Shown one piece after another: positions 9,129 through 18,923 of a stretch of 55,622 bases of DNA. The first letter of the stretch is position 1; each line of letters begins with the position of its first letter. Below the pieces are notes generated by a model. That model had not been told where the DNA came from. It did no database searches and saw only the letters and a program-made list of their open reading frames with translations. Both the position numbers and the translations under genes were made by a program. The DNA comes from Candidatus Gastranaerophilales bacterium (GTDB lineage Bacteria; Cyanobacteriota; Vampirovibrionia; Gastranaerophilales; Gastranaerophilaceae), in the NCBI GenBank assembly GCA_944324855.1, contig CALUXY010000010.1, positions 1 through 55,622 of the forward strand. The letters are read 5' to 3'.

Positions 9129-9239
9129 AAAACAATTGATTTTATGGATAGTTGTATCAGCAAATAATAAGAGGGCATTTCACTTTGCCTAACCTGCGGT
9201 TAAATGTGCAGGCAGAGTTTCAACCTGATACATTTACAT
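9129..9239. other. Intergenic stretch between convergent operons, with inverted repeat
   Basis: TGTATCAG (9153-9160) and CTGATACA (9225-9232) enclose about 64 nt that also contain a short CCTGC/GCAGG hairpin. No clear U-tract terminator is seen. The words CTTTGCCTAACCTGCGGTTA near 9184-9203 recur in altered form near 39113-39132, so this is probably another small dispersed repeat. Confidence 0.4.
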
Positions 9240-10154
9240 CTATCCCTGGGCTTCGGCACCGGATACGATTTCAATAAGTTCCTGGGTAATTGCACCTTGA
9301 CGGGCTTTGTTGTAGTTAACAGTTAACGTATCAATCATTTCTTCTGCGTTATTAGATGCAGCAGACATCGCAGTCATTCTTGATGCAAGTTCACTTGCGT
9401 TTGCTTCCAATAATGCCTGATAGATTGAATTTGTTACATACATTGGTACAAGTTTTTTCAAAATACTGTCGGTTGAAGGAATGAATTCCATAAGAGGATC
9501 AGGTTCTCCTTTAGTTTCTGTCATTTCTTCAAGTTTTACAGGAAGAACTGTCCAGTCTTGTACCGAATAGGACATCATATTATTAAATCTTGTTGTTATA
9601 ATTTCTATTTTATCAATTTTTTCATTGATAAAATCATCGGCAACATCTTCTGCTATCATACGAGCTCCTGACGGTGTCGGGTCATTCGCAACAGCAAGGT
9701 AAGTTTTTGCAACTTCAATGTCGTCATTTTTGTGCTTAAAAGCTGAAACACCTTTTTGACCGACTATGTACATAACAACTTTTTTACCTTCGTCTTCGTA
9801 TTCTTTTATTTTCTTCAAAATAGTTCTCACAACGTTTGCATTATATGCGCCTGCAAGTCCTTTGTTTGAAGATATCAAAACAAGTCCGACTGTTTTAATT
9901 TCACGGCGGGTTAACAAACCAAAGTAGTTACTAAGACTATCTTCAATTTTTTCTCCTGATTGAGAAATTTCATTGACAGTTGAAAGCATTTTTCTAAACA
10001 AAGACAAAAGTTCATTAGAGAATGGTCTTGCTGCTTTAACAGAAGATTCTGCTTTTTTTACTTTTGCTGCTGCAACCATTTTCATTGCTCTTGTAATTTT
10101 TTTTGTGTTTTCTACACTCTGGATTCTGCTTTTAATATCTTTTAAATTTGCCAT
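9240..10154 (-). CDS. atpG: ATP synthase F1 gamma subunit
   Basis: Central rotor shaft of F1. The N-terminal helix MANLKDIKSRIQSVENTKKITRAMKMVAAAK is canonical in composition and position. The C-terminal helix includes ASRMTAMSAASNNAEEMI and NKARQGAITQELIEIVSGAEA, both family hallmarks. 304 aa, longer than the ~287 of E. coli and slightly shorter than cyanobacterial forms. Last gene of the operon, separated from atpA by 55 nt that hold a 9-bp hairpin. Confidence 0.96.
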   Translation of the reverse strand: MANLKDIKSRIQSVENTKKITRAMKMVAAAKVKKAESSVKAARPFSNELLSLFRKMLSTVNEISQSGEKIEDSLSNYFGLLTRREIKTVGLVLISSNKGLAGAYNANVVRTILKKIKEYEDEGKKVVMYIVGQKGVSAFKHKNDDIEVAKTYLAVANDPTPSGARMIAEDVADDFINEKIDKIEIITTRFNNMMSYSVQDWTVLPVKLEEMTETKGEPDPLMEFIPSTDSILKKLVPMYVTNSIYQALLEANASELASRMTAMSAASNNAEEMIDTLTVNYNKARQGAITQELIEIVSGAEAQG

Positions 10155-10179
10155 AACTTTCCCTTTGATTTATTAATCA

Positions 10180-10200
10180 CAGGCGGGATTATCCCGCCTG
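10180..10200. repeat. Perfect 9-bp hairpin between atpA and atpG
   Basis: CAGGCGGGA (10180-10188), loop TTA, TCCCGCCTG (10192-10200). On the operon's (minus) strand there is no U-run after it, so it does not look like a simple intrinsic terminator. It may be an mRNA-stability or partial-attenuation element between alpha (3 copies per enzyme) and gamma (1 copy). Confidence 0.6.
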
Positions 10201-10209
10201 AAAAATAAT

Positions 10210-11733
<1,524 letters not shown>

Positions 11734-12291
11734 TTATTTAATTATATTTCTACCTATCATTTGTAATTTTGATTTCAGACTCGTATCAACAATACTGTCA
11801 CCAACTATAAATACAAGTCCTGCAATAATATCTTTATCAACAGACCAGTCAACTTTTAATTCTTTTTGAAGTTTACCGGATAATCTGTCTTTAATTGTTT
11901 GTTTCATATTATCATCTAAATCAACAGCGGATACAATTTCAATGTGTACAATATTGTATTCTCTGTCAAGTGAGTTTTGAAACTCTGATAAAATGCTCGG
12001 AATAATATTGAAACGGTCTTTTTCAATCAGATATAATAAGAAGTTTAGAGTTATTTTGTTAATCTTTCCTTCAAAAACTTTTGTTGTTACATTCTGTTTT
12101 TCAGCTTTTGAAACTTCCGGATTCTTCATAAGATTAATAAATTCTTCTGAAGAATCAATTACTTCTTTTATATTTTCAAGATCTTTTAATACTTCTTTCC
12201 TTTCAACCATATGAGATTCGCAAAGTTCACTCAAGGCTTGAGCATATCGTTTTGCAACCGTTTGAAATTCTATTTGTTCTGCGTTTTTCAT
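11734..12291 (-). CDS. atpH: ATP synthase F1 delta subunit
   Basis: Peripheral-stalk cap (OSCP) linking F1 alpha to the b/b' stator. The N-terminal helical domain starts with VAKRYAQALSELCE. The C-terminal part, KDIIAGLVFIVGDSIVDTSLKSKLQMI, matches the family's GG...D.S....L end, with A-G replacing the first glycine pair. 185 aa is normal. Its ATG shares a base with the atpF stop, so the two are translationally coupled. Confidence 0.93.
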   Translation of the reverse strand: MKNAEQIEFQTVAKRYAQALSELCESHMVERKEVLKDLENIKEVIDSSEEFINLMKNPEVSKAEKQNVTTKVFEGKINKITLNFLLYLIEKDRFNIIPSILSEFQNSLDREYNIVHIEIVSAVDLDDNMKQTIKDRLSGKLQKELKVDWSVDKDIIAGLVFIVGDSIVDTSLKSKLQMIGRNIIK

Positions 12292-12803
12292 TATATTACT
12301 CCGATTCCGTCGATTGCATCAATACTTTCATAAATATATCTTTGATGCAGATTAGGATCTCTTTCTAATTCTGATTTAATATGTGCCTCAGCAAGTTTCA
12401 TTGCTTCTTCGGCTGTTTCTTTTAAAATATCGTTTTTAACAGTTTTTATATTAGCATCAATAGCTTTTTTACTGTTTTCTTTTATTGTATCTCTTTGAAC
12501 ATTTGCTTCTTCAATAAGTTTTTCACCGACAAATTTCGCTTTTTCTTCCGCTGCTTGGAAAATTTTTAACATTTCTTCGTCGACTTTTGTAGCATCTTCT
12601 TGAGCTTTGTAGAGTTTAGTAATACTTTCATCTTTGGCTTTTTCAGAATCTGAAATATTTTGTTCTATTTTCTTCCTGCCGGCTTCAATTTTGCTGCCCA
12701 AATCAAACTTTTTAACCATCCATGCAAGTAATAAAATCATTACTATAAAGTTAAATAAGTTAGATTCACAAATTTTAGCCCATATTTCAATTAGTTGTTC
12801 CAT
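12291..12803 (-). CDS. atpF: ATP synthase F0 b subunit
   Basis: Stator subunit with one N-terminal membrane helix (about 15-32, NFIVMILLLAWMVKKFDLG) and a long charged coiled coil to the C-terminus. 170 aa. The position after the other b-type gene and before delta assigns it as b rather than b'. The helix is rich in Lys/Glu/Ala with few prolines, as expected for a right-handed stalk. Confidence 0.92.
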   Translation of the reverse strand: MEQLIEIWAKICESNLFNFIVMILLLAWMVKKFDLGSKIEAGRKKIEQNISDSEKAKDESITKLYKAQEDATKVDEEMLKIFQAAEEKAKFVGEKLIEEANVQRDTIKENSKKAIDANIKTVKNDILKETAEEAMKLAEAHIKSELERDPNLHQRYIYESIDAIDGIGVI

Positions 12804-12811
12804 TTATGCCT

Positions 12812-13243
12812 CTATATATTAGTTTCATAACCTAAGATTTTTGATGATATTATGCTTGCAAGAGTATTAACTTCTGATTTCAAACTGTGTCTTGCTTCAA
12901 TAACTTCACCATCTGTTTTTGCCTGAGCAATAGCGATTTCTTTTCTTGAAAGATTTCTTTCTGAATCAAGCATTGCATCTTTTTTAGCTTTGTACTCTTT
13001 CAAAATTTTTTGATAAGTTTCTCTTGAAGACTTTTGTGCTTTTTCTATACTTGCAGCCTGCCATTTTTGAAGCGTATCAAGTTTTTCCAAAGCAACTTTT
13101 GACTTCATATTATTATTATCAATTAAGTCTTTTCTTTCTTTAACAATTCTTTCAAGCGGTTTATAAAGAATAGCGTTCATAATAATCATAAATATTACGA
13201 AACTAATCATTGCTATGAAAAAAGTTGCATTAAACTCTAACAT
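12812..13243 (-). CDS. ATP synthase F0 b' subunit
   Basis: A second, divergent b-type stator subunit of 143 aa: an N-terminal membrane helix (FNATFFIAMISFVIFMIIM) followed by PLERIVKERKDLIDNN and a coiled coil. Having both b and b' is characteristic of cyanobacteria, chloroplasts and some other phototroph-derived lineages, which supports the taxonomic call. It starts 97 nt after atpE, and that gap holds a long imperfect hairpin. Confidence 0.92.
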   Translation of the reverse strand: MLEFNATFFIAMISFVIFMIIMNAILYKPLERIVKERKDLIDNNNMKSKVALEKLDTLQKWQAASIEKAQKSSRETYQKILKEYKAKKDAMLDSERNLSRKEIAIAQAKTDGEVIEARHSLKSEVNTLASIISSKILGYETNI

Positions 13244-13271
13244 GTTCTTTCCCTTTTGACTGTCTGTGAGT

Positions 13272-13325
13272 AGTGATTAGTGAAGAGTGATGAGAAAAAC
13301 TCAATTCACTTTTCACTATTTCACT
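13272..13325 (-). repeat. Long imperfect hairpin between atpE and b' gene
   Basis: Arms 13272-13294 and 13300-13325 are built of AGTGA/TCACT units and close over an AAAAA loop, giving roughly a 23-bp imperfect stem just downstream of the c-subunit gene on the transcribed strand. The units are the same AGTGATTA-type words scattered in other intergenic regions. It may stabilise the upstream a-c message or attenuate downstream transcription. Confidence 0.5.
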
Positions 13326-13340
13326 TTTCACAAAAAATAT

Positions 13341-13592
13341 CTATTTAGCGAATACTAACAATAAAGCGATGAATAACGCATAGATTGAAGTTGCTTCAGC
13401 TAAGCCGGCACCAATAATGAAGTTTTTGAAAGCTTCACCTTTAATTTCAGGTTGTCTTGCAACAGCATCCAAAACACCTTTAGTTGCAATACCGATACCG
13501 ATACCACCACCGAATACGCCCAATGCAGCAAGACCTGCACCTAATTGTGCTGCGTTAAAATCAAATGATGTTGCTAATTGTTCTACTGCCAT
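13341..13592 (-). CDS. atpE: ATP synthase F0 c subunit (proteolipid)
   Basis: 83-aa hairpin of two membrane helices joined by the polar loop RQPE (46-49). The ion-binding carboxylate is E66. The residue matching the Na+-type glutamine of helix 1 is I33, and the Ser that follows the Glu in Na+-type rings is A67. The site therefore looks proton-specific rather than sodium-specific. GGGIGIGIA supplies the glycine-packed helix. Good GGAG Shine-Dalgarno upstream. Confidence 0.97.
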   Translation of the reverse strand: MAVEQLATSFDFNAAQLGAGLAALGVFGGGIGIGIATKGVLDAVARQPEIKGEAFKNFIIGAGLAEATSIYALFIALLLVFAK

Positions 13593-13714
13593 AAATTTTT
13601 CTCCTTTATTTATTTGTCAAATGACTGAGTAACTTCTTGATTAACTGATTAATTTTAAACGAGTAAACAAAAATTTCAATTTTATTTTATTTTTATTTAC
13701 CCCTCCGTTTACTC

Positions 13715-14419
13715 CTATTCTTCCTCGTTTACAGCCATTGTGATGTATGTCGTGGATAGTAAAGCGAATACTAACGCCTGGATTAAAGCGACAAACAACT
13801 CAAATAACATAAACGGTAAAGGTAAGAAGTAGGCTAACATTCCTAAAAATGTCATAACCATGATTTCTCCGGCCAATATGTTGGCAAAAAGTCGGAGAGC
13901 AAGTGAAAACGGACGAACAAAGAGCTCAAGTCCGTCAATCAATGTAGTCATAATTCCGCCGACAGACCAGCCGTGGAAAAAGAACTTCATTGCGCCATGT
14001 TTTTTAATACCGTAATAGATATAATATATAGAAACAACAATTGCCATAGCGGCAGTCATGTTAATATCATTGTTTGGCGATGCAAGCTCACCGGATTTCA
14101 AGTGGATTATTCTTAAAGGAATTTGTCCGACAAGGTTTGCGGTTAAAATAAACATAAATAATGTTAATATAAGCGGGTTATGCTTTTTAGATTCTTCTTC
14201 ACCCATACCGCTGCTTGTAATTTGAGAGAAATAATTTATAATACTTTCTCCTACATATTGTAATTTTGTCGGGATAACAGATGCATTTCTAATTATTAAT
14301 ATTGCAAAAATAATAAGCAATCCCATAGATAACCACATGGTTAACAGGGTATCCATATTACAAGAAATGCTGTGTCCGGCTAAAACCTTAGTTACTATCC
14401 AGTGGGTACTTTCGCTCAT
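13715..14419 (-). CDS. atpB: ATP synthase F0 a subunit
   Basis: Membrane stator subunit forming the proton half-channels, 234 aa with about five to six hydrophobic helices. The essential arginine is R176 in FSLALRLFANILAGE, followed by the family's ALIQALVFALLSTTYI end. First gene of the atp operon; no atpI-like (atp1) gene precedes it. A well-formed promoter lies 39-74 nt upstream. Confidence 0.96.
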   Translation of the reverse strand: MSESTHWIVTKVLAGHSISCNMDTLLTMWLSMGLLIIFAILIIRNASVIPTKLQYVGESIINYFSQITSSGMGEEESKKHNPLILTLFMFILTANLVGQIPLRIIHLKSGELASPNNDINMTAAMAIVVSIYYIYYGIKKHGAMKFFFHGWSVGGIMTTLIDGLELFVRPFSLALRLFANILAGEIMVMTFLGMLAYFLPLPFMLFELFVALIQALVFALLSTTYITMAVNEEE

Positions 14420-14464
14420 AAAAACACTCTTTTCATCTTCTTATTATTGTAACATTTCGCTTTG

Positions 14465-14493
14465 AGTGTATCACAAGAAAATTCTTTTTGCAA
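14465..14493 (-). promoter_or_regulatory. Promoter of the ATP synthase operon
   Basis: On the minus strand: TTGCAA (14488-14493), a 17-nt spacer, TACACT (14465-14470) with TGA directly before it (extended -10). Predicted start is near 14458, leaving about 39 nt of leader before the atpB ATG. Confidence 0.65.
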
Positions 14494-14672
14494 TAATAAA
14501 AATCAATTATTATTTCAATAATAAAGAGTTATAGAGATTTACACACTTGAATATTATAAGTGATTAGCTGATTAGGTGTTCAGGCAGGCGATTTGGGATT
14601 TGAAGTATATGTATTGGTGTCATTACTAATACATGTCAAATAATCAGTGGATGATTTTTCAATAATTATCAG

Positions 14673-14685
14673 TATAATCATATAT
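14673..14685 (+). promoter_or_regulatory. -10 box close to the 14686 start codon
   Basis: TATAAT at 14673-14678 ends 7 nt before the ATG at 14686, and no Shine-Dalgarno is visible. This supports the downstream ATG as the true start and suggests a leaderless or near-leaderless message. Confidence 0.45.
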
Positions 14686-15333
14686 ATGAAGAAGTTATTG
14701 CCGATAATTATAACTATATTTCTGATATCGGGACCTGTGTATTCCAAAACAGTAGATAATACGGTTGACTCAATGAATATACAGTCGCAAAAAGGTTATA
14801 TCGGAACGTTACCCGATGTGACAGCAAAATTTCAGCCTTCCACTCCAACAGAAGCAACACCTGTATTTGAAGCACAGGACGGTTTTGATGACCCGGACGA
14901 ATTAAGACCGGTTCCAAAAGATAACCCTGCGTTTATAAATATCATGTATAAACAGGATAAACATTCTCAATATATGAGTGATGTAGCAAGAATTGTACCT
15001 CTGATAGAACAACTTTTAGCAGGGATAGAAGATGAAATGACTCCGCAGGTTTTTGTTGCAAAAGCGGATGTGTTATATCTTAATATTGATGCCCTAAGAC
15101 GAAAATACGAAGGAAAACCGGAAAGTTATTACATGTCATTTACAAAGCTCATGCCTTTAGGAACGCATGCAAAATCAATCGCAACACTTCGCTCAGAAGC
15201 CGAACGTTATAACAAATACCTTGCATACCAATCATCAGGCGCAATATATGCACCGGATAACGTTAATCAACAACTTGAATATCTTAAACAAGAACTTGAA
15301 GATGTCCTTGTTATTTTGAAACAAGTAAACTAA
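14686..15333 (+). CDS. Secreted protein of unknown function, first gene of an HlyD-containing unit
   Basis: A GTG at 14647 is in frame, but the ATG at 14686 begins a clean signal peptide (MKKLLPIIITIFLISGPVYS) and is chosen. The mature part of about 195 aa is soluble and helical, with a Pro-rich stretch after the signal (DPDELRPVPKDNPAF) and a C-terminal helix of coiled-coil character (LEYLKQELEDVLVILKQ). No known domain recognised. Followed after 36 nt by a small cytosolic-looking gene and then by an HlyD-type adaptor, so it may be a periplasmic accessory of that exporter. Confidence 0.75.
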   Translation: MKKLLPIIITIFLISGPVYSKTVDNTVDSMNIQSQKGYIGTLPDVTAKFQPSTPTEATPVFEAQDGFDDPDELRPVPKDNPAFINIMYKQDKHSQYMSDVARIVPLIEQLLAGIEDEMTPQVFVAKADVLYLNIDALRRKYEGKPESYYMSFTKLMPLGTHAKSIATLRSEAERYNKYLAYQSSGAIYAPDNVNQQLEYLKQELEDVLVILKQVN

Positions 15334-15369
15334 AATAAGAATGTATTTAGTTTAAATAGGATTTTTAAC

Positions 15370-15783
15370 ATGGACAAACTTTTGAATCAAAAAGGGCATA
15401 GGATTGTGACAAAATGGTTTCAGCCATATATGATTCTTGAATCCGCAAAAAAATATTTTGATCTCAAGGACTATACCTTCAACGGGCAAAATAAATTTGA
15501 AATGATGGATAAATTCCTTGAAGAAATCAAGAACTCTGAAAAAATAACAGTAGGTCTATATATGAAAAATGTTAATAAATTCTATTTATTAACACTTAAA
15601 AACGGTATTGATGAAAATAATGATATAACCGCTTTATACAATCTGCTTTTTAAAAACCAATTTAATTCTGATGAACATTATGATTCTGATGATTGGGTCG
15701 AAATTACGACTGATTCCGATAAAGCTTTCAGCATGATTGACCTCGGGAAAGCAGAAGCATCTTTTATTATGAATTTGGAATAA
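15370..15783 (+). CDS. Hypothetical 137-aa soluble protein
   Basis: No signal peptide, membrane segment or known domain recognised. The sequence is mixed alpha/beta, rich in Lys, Asp and Asn. It starts 36 nt after the secreted-protein gene and ends 3 nt before the HlyD-type gene, so the three are almost surely one transcript. A cytoplasmic regulator or chaperone of the export unit is possible but not supported by any motif. Confidence 0.7.
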   Translation: MDKLLNQKGHRIVTKWFQPYMILESAKKYFDLKDYTFNGQNKFEMMDKFLEEIKNSEKITVGLYMKNVNKFYLLTLKNGIDENNDITALYNLLFKNQFNSDEHYDSDDWVEITTDSDKAFSMIDLGKAEASFIMNLE

Positions 15784-15786
15784 ATT

Positions 15787-16977
15787 ATGTCTTTGTCTGA
15801 ACTTAAAACTGTTATAAACGATATTATTGATGATTATAATCTTGATATTCTTGCGCTTGCCGCAATTATAATCTTTGGGGTTTATTTATTTTTTATTGTT
15901 CCGATTATGTACGTTCATACAACCGAAGCTGTTATTGACGGACATCTTATCAATGTAACCTCCAGAGCAAGCGGTCAAATTCTGCATTCATATATCATGA
16001 AGGATCAGGAGGTCAGAAAAGGCGACCTTTTGATGGAAATTGATCCGAAAGATTATGAGCAGGAATTGATAAAACTTGAAACAGATCTTGAAATCTACAA
16101 GGAAAAACTGCGTATTTTAACAAATGCTCCCTTGCCTGAGGACTTAGCGGCAGAAGGAGAAAATGCGGGGAAAACAATAGACGGAACAAATAATACAACA
16201 ACTCAAGCGACAGAAAACAAACAAGATAATATGGTCGGTCGTCCGCCGTCTTATGCAAAAGATGAAAAGAATTTTACAAATTATTCAAGAACATATATTC
16301 CGGAAGATTTAGCCCAAACAAACTTGACCAGAAAAAGAGTTGTTATGGGTGATGCGGTTCAAAATATGTCAGATACATCTTCAAATAATAACCAACAAGA
16401 AAAACAACAAACAGTTGATATAAATATTCCAAAACCTAGTATTGATAAATCAAAAATAGATGTTTCTAATGATACAATTGAATCAGTCCAAAAAGAAATT
16501 AAAAATATTCAAGCAATGGAAGAAGAAGTTAAACTCAACCTCTCCTGCACAAAAGTTTTTGCACCGCAAGATGGGATAATATCCGGAGTTTCTATTGCTC
16601 AAGGAGATATTGTTAATCCGTCAGATGTTTTGTGTACTCTTATACCAAAACAAGTCTGGGTAATTGCAAGAGTCCATCCTTCACAACTGGGGAAAATACA
16701 GGTTGGACAGTTTGTAAAAATTAAAATTCCGGGATATAAGCACAGAACATTTAAAGGTCAAGTCACATCCGTTGACACAACCGCTAAAGTTTATCAGGTT
16801 AAAGCGGATGAGCAAGTTGCGCAGGTTGATTCTAACGGACAGCCAACAACAAATTTTGAACCTGCGTATCAAATTAAAATTGAATTTATTGAGGATTATT
16901 CCGATTTTAATCTGCCGCCCGATACCAAAGTTGAAGGGCAAATTAAAGTTAAAACTTTTATTAATCAAGGATTTTAG
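15787..16977 (+). CDS. HlyD/EmrA-type membrane-fusion (adaptor) protein
   Basis: 396 aa. One membrane helix at about 20-42 is followed by the first half of a biotinyl-lipoyl domain (INVTSRASGQILHSYIMKDQ, then VRKGDLLMEIDPKDYEQEL). A helical arm is split by an Asn/Thr/Gln-rich linker (about 125-235). The second lipoyl half is VFAPQDGIISGVSIAQGD, then the beta-barrel WVIARVHPSQLGKIQVGQ. Such proteins bridge inner-membrane transporters to the envelope. No ABC, MFS or outer-membrane partner is adjacent. The low-complexity linker where a coiled-coil hairpin normally lies is unusual. Confidence 0.88.
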   Translation: MSLSELKTVINDIIDDYNLDILALAAIIIFGVYLFFIVPIMYVHTTEAVIDGHLINVTSRASGQILHSYIMKDQEVRKGDLLMEIDPKDYEQELIKLETDLEIYKEKLRILTNAPLPEDLAAEGENAGKTIDGTNNTTTQATENKQDNMVGRPPSYAKDEKNFTNYSRTYIPEDLAQTNLTRKRVVMGDAVQNMSDTSSNNNQQEKQQTVDINIPKPSIDKSKIDVSNDTIESVQKEIKNIQAMEEEVKLNLSCTKVFAPQDGIISGVSIAQGDIVNPSDVLCTLIPKQVWVIARVHPSQLGKIQVGQFVKIKIPGYKHRTFKGQVTSVDTTAKVYQVKADEQVAQVDSNGQPTTNFEPAYQIKIEFIEDYSDFNLPPDTKVEGQIKVKTFINQGF

Positions 16978-17759
16978 GGGTAGGGGTAAATGTGTATAAT
17001 AAGTGATTAAGTGACTGGGTGATTAGGTGACTAAGTGATTAAGCAAGTAAAAAGAGTTTAGAAATACAGTTAAGTAGTCAAGCAGCTACGCAGCTAAGAT
17101 GACTGGTTGCTTCAAATACTACAATAATTTCACTTAGCAGCTTAACTTCATGGCCACTTAGCTACTTTCTTCAATGAGTCGTAGAGGGCAGGGTGAGGTG
17201 TAGTTATTTTAATGGCTAAGAATTTCAGGAGTGTTCAACAATGCGGTCCTTCACATTCGTTCAGGACGACTGTAAATCTCCTCACTCTTCACTGTTCACT
17301 AATCACTTAAAAAATAGATTGCCGCGCTATCGCTTGCAATAACCGAACATAATGCTGCAGCGGGGAAAATGAGAGTGTAAAAAATAGTAGGTTGGTTTTA
17401 CTAAGCTAACATTATTAAAATAAAATAGACAAACAACGGGAAATATAGCAATATTATTGTACAGGGTAAAAAATGTCCTCTTTGAAACGAAACTAACTTA
17501 CAATCATAATAAGAATGTCCTAGTTCAATACATATTAGACTAAGAAATTTTTAAAATAATTTATTGTCAGATTAGTAAATCTGACCTACTCATTTTTTCA
17601 TGAATCATGAAGTGATTCTTAATCACTTGCTTAATCTAATAAATATAACCATTTCTCGCATTAAATATGCTCTATTTTTAATTATTATATTAACATAATA
17701 TTAACTTAATAAAGTATAATTGCTATTATATTAGATAAACTTTAATAAAAGGATTGAAT
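16978..17759. other. Repeat-filled intergenic region
   Basis: No gene seen. It holds a run of GTGATTAA-like octamers (about 17001-17045), the left copy of a 245-bp dispersed repeat (17026-17270), an adjoining tract that resembles 52800-52915, and a perfect hairpin GTCAGATT-AGTA-AATCTGAC at 17566-17585. Its last 60 nt are AT-rich, with TATAAT-like boxes that could serve the 17760 gene. Confidence 0.7.
17026..17270 (+). repeat. 245-bp dispersed repeat, copy 1
   Basis: Aligns without gaps to 52493-52737 (constant offset 35467). I count about six mismatches, all in the last 60 nt. It starts with GGTGACTAAGTGATTAAGC and ends at TCAGGACGAC. It contains no ORF of note. The terminal GCGGTCCTTC...CAGGACGAC word also occurs inverted near 50223. 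Confidence 0.92.
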
Positions 17760-17981
17760 ATGACAAGAAGTATTGAAATTTCCCAAATATCAGAGCAAAT
17801 ACTTGATATTGGGTGTGAAATATCTATCATTTTAACATTATCTCGTATATTAAATAAGTGTATATTTGATGATGATGAACTAAAACCCGGAGATATTAGT
17901 GTGTTGATTGATATAATGCATCAAAAGTTAGATACTATGTATAAACACCATTGTGATTTCCAAGAATTTTTAAGAATATAA
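17760..17981 (+). CDS. Hypothetical 73-aa protein
   Basis: Starts at an ATG with AAAAGGA 6 nt upstream; a TTG two codons earlier is also in frame. The short helical protein has no recognised domain (SRILNKCIFDDDELKPGDIS in the centre, then IDIMHQKLDTMYKHHCDFQEFLRI). It stands alone between repeat DNA and the recombinase gene, which it faces tail to tail across a hairpin. The length and alternation of helices recall small phage or plasmid helper proteins, but there is no specific evidence. Confidence 0.6.
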   Translation: MTRSIEISQISEQILDIGCEISIILTLSRILNKCIFDDDELKPGDISVLIDIMHQKLDTMYKHHCDFQEFLRI

Positions 17982-18016
17982 AAAGAAATTTGAGCTTTCA
18001 GCCCAACATTGATAGT

Positions 18017-18048
18017 TTGTTGGGGTAGAAACCCCAACAACTTTTAAA
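18017..18048 (+). terminator. Terminator hairpin between the 17760 gene and the recombinase
   Basis: TTGTTGGGG (18017-18025), loop TAGAAA, CCCCAACAA (18032-18040), then CTTTT. A 9-bp GC-anchored stem with a short U-run on the plus strand. Confidence 0.65.
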
Positions 18049-18583
18049 GCACAAAATTTTGATAACTCTCAAATATTTCATCCTGTTCTATCCCTATATA
18101 ACGTAAAGTAATACTCGGAGATGAATGGTTAAAAATTTTTTGTAAAATAACCACATCTTTAAACTGTTGATAATGATGATATCCAAAAGTTTTTCTTAAT
18201 GTATGTGTACCGATTTTATATTTTATACCTGCATCCTGACAGGCAGTCCTAACTATCATATAAGCATTACAGCGCTCCAGGCGGTTTTTAAATTTTGTCA
18301 TAAATAAAGGGTCATCATCAGGTTTATCAATAATATATTCACAAATCAACTGTTTTAATTTCGGGTTTATCGGAAATTTTTTCTGTTTTCCTGTCTTTTT
18401 CTCTTCTATATCAATAAATTCTTTATCTTTTACATCTTCAACATTTAATGCCAGAATATCTGATATTCTTAAGCCGCTGTTTGTACCAAGAACAAAAAAT
18501 AATAAATCCCGTTTATTTTTCCCCAAAATCTTTTCTACTCTTGCTAAGTCTACCTTGTCTCTAATCGGTTCTACAATTTTCAT
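18044..18583 (-). CDS. Tyrosine recombinase/integrase, catalytic domain only
   Basis: 179 aa from the ATG at 18583, which has AAAGGAG 8 nt upstream; a GTG 6 codons earlier is rejected. The catalytic set is complete: Arg in SGLRISD, Lys in KKTGK, HTLR, the second His in FNHSS, and Tyr in LRYIG. The N-terminal core-binding (SAM-like) domain is missing, so it is a minimal integrase. Family members resolve dimers, excise elements or invert DNA. The surrounding repeats make a role in local rearrangement plausible, but no att site is identified. Confidence 0.88.
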   Translation of the reverse strand: MKIVEPIRDKVDLARVEKILGKNKRDLLFFVLGTNSGLRISDILALNVEDVKDKEFIDIEEKKTGKQKKFPINPKLKQLICEYIIDKPDDDPLFMTKFKNRLERCNAYMIVRTACQDAGIKYKIGTHTLRKTFGYHHYQQFKDVVILQKIFNHSSPSITLRYIGIEQDEIFESYQNFVL

Positions 18584-18923
18584 ATTCTTAACTCCTTTCA
18601 CATATACACAAGCGTTTGCCGTGCTGAATTAAGAATAATATTTTGTTAAGCCAAAAACTAATCAATATTAACTGGGATTTAGTTGTAGTGTGCAATTTAT
18701 TGCATAAATTATTCAAAAAGATTACTTCACTTCGTTCGTAATGACGAAAAGTCTATTCATACCTAACGAAAAATCATTTACCCCTAATCACTGTCTTGGA
18801 TTATTGGCGGTTCAAAACCTTTGCGCTCCGCTACGTTTTTCTTTGGAAAAACTCCGCTTCGACAGGTTTTTCACAGGGACGTGTATACACCTCACTATAT
18901 TTACCCCCACTTGCCAAAATCCG
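18584..18923. other. Intergenic region with repeat fragments
   Basis: Nothing convincing as a gene; a 75-codon open frame at 18741-18968 has no start signal and reads through repeat text. Contents: TGCAAT-TT-ATTGCA palindrome at 18691-18704, the repeat words CTTCGTTCGTAATGACG near 18727, TTTACCCC at two places (around 18779 and 18900), and a GCGCTCCGCTACG...CTCCGCTTCG pseudo-repeat. Confidence 0.6.

Noticed and set aside
10180..10200. Intrinsic terminator between atpA and atpG
   Set aside because: The stem is good but no U-run follows on the transcribed strand; recorded as a hairpin only.
17001..17045. Possible CRISPR-like short repeats
   Set aside because: Units of 7-8 nt are contiguous and degenerate, with no unique spacers and no cas genes.
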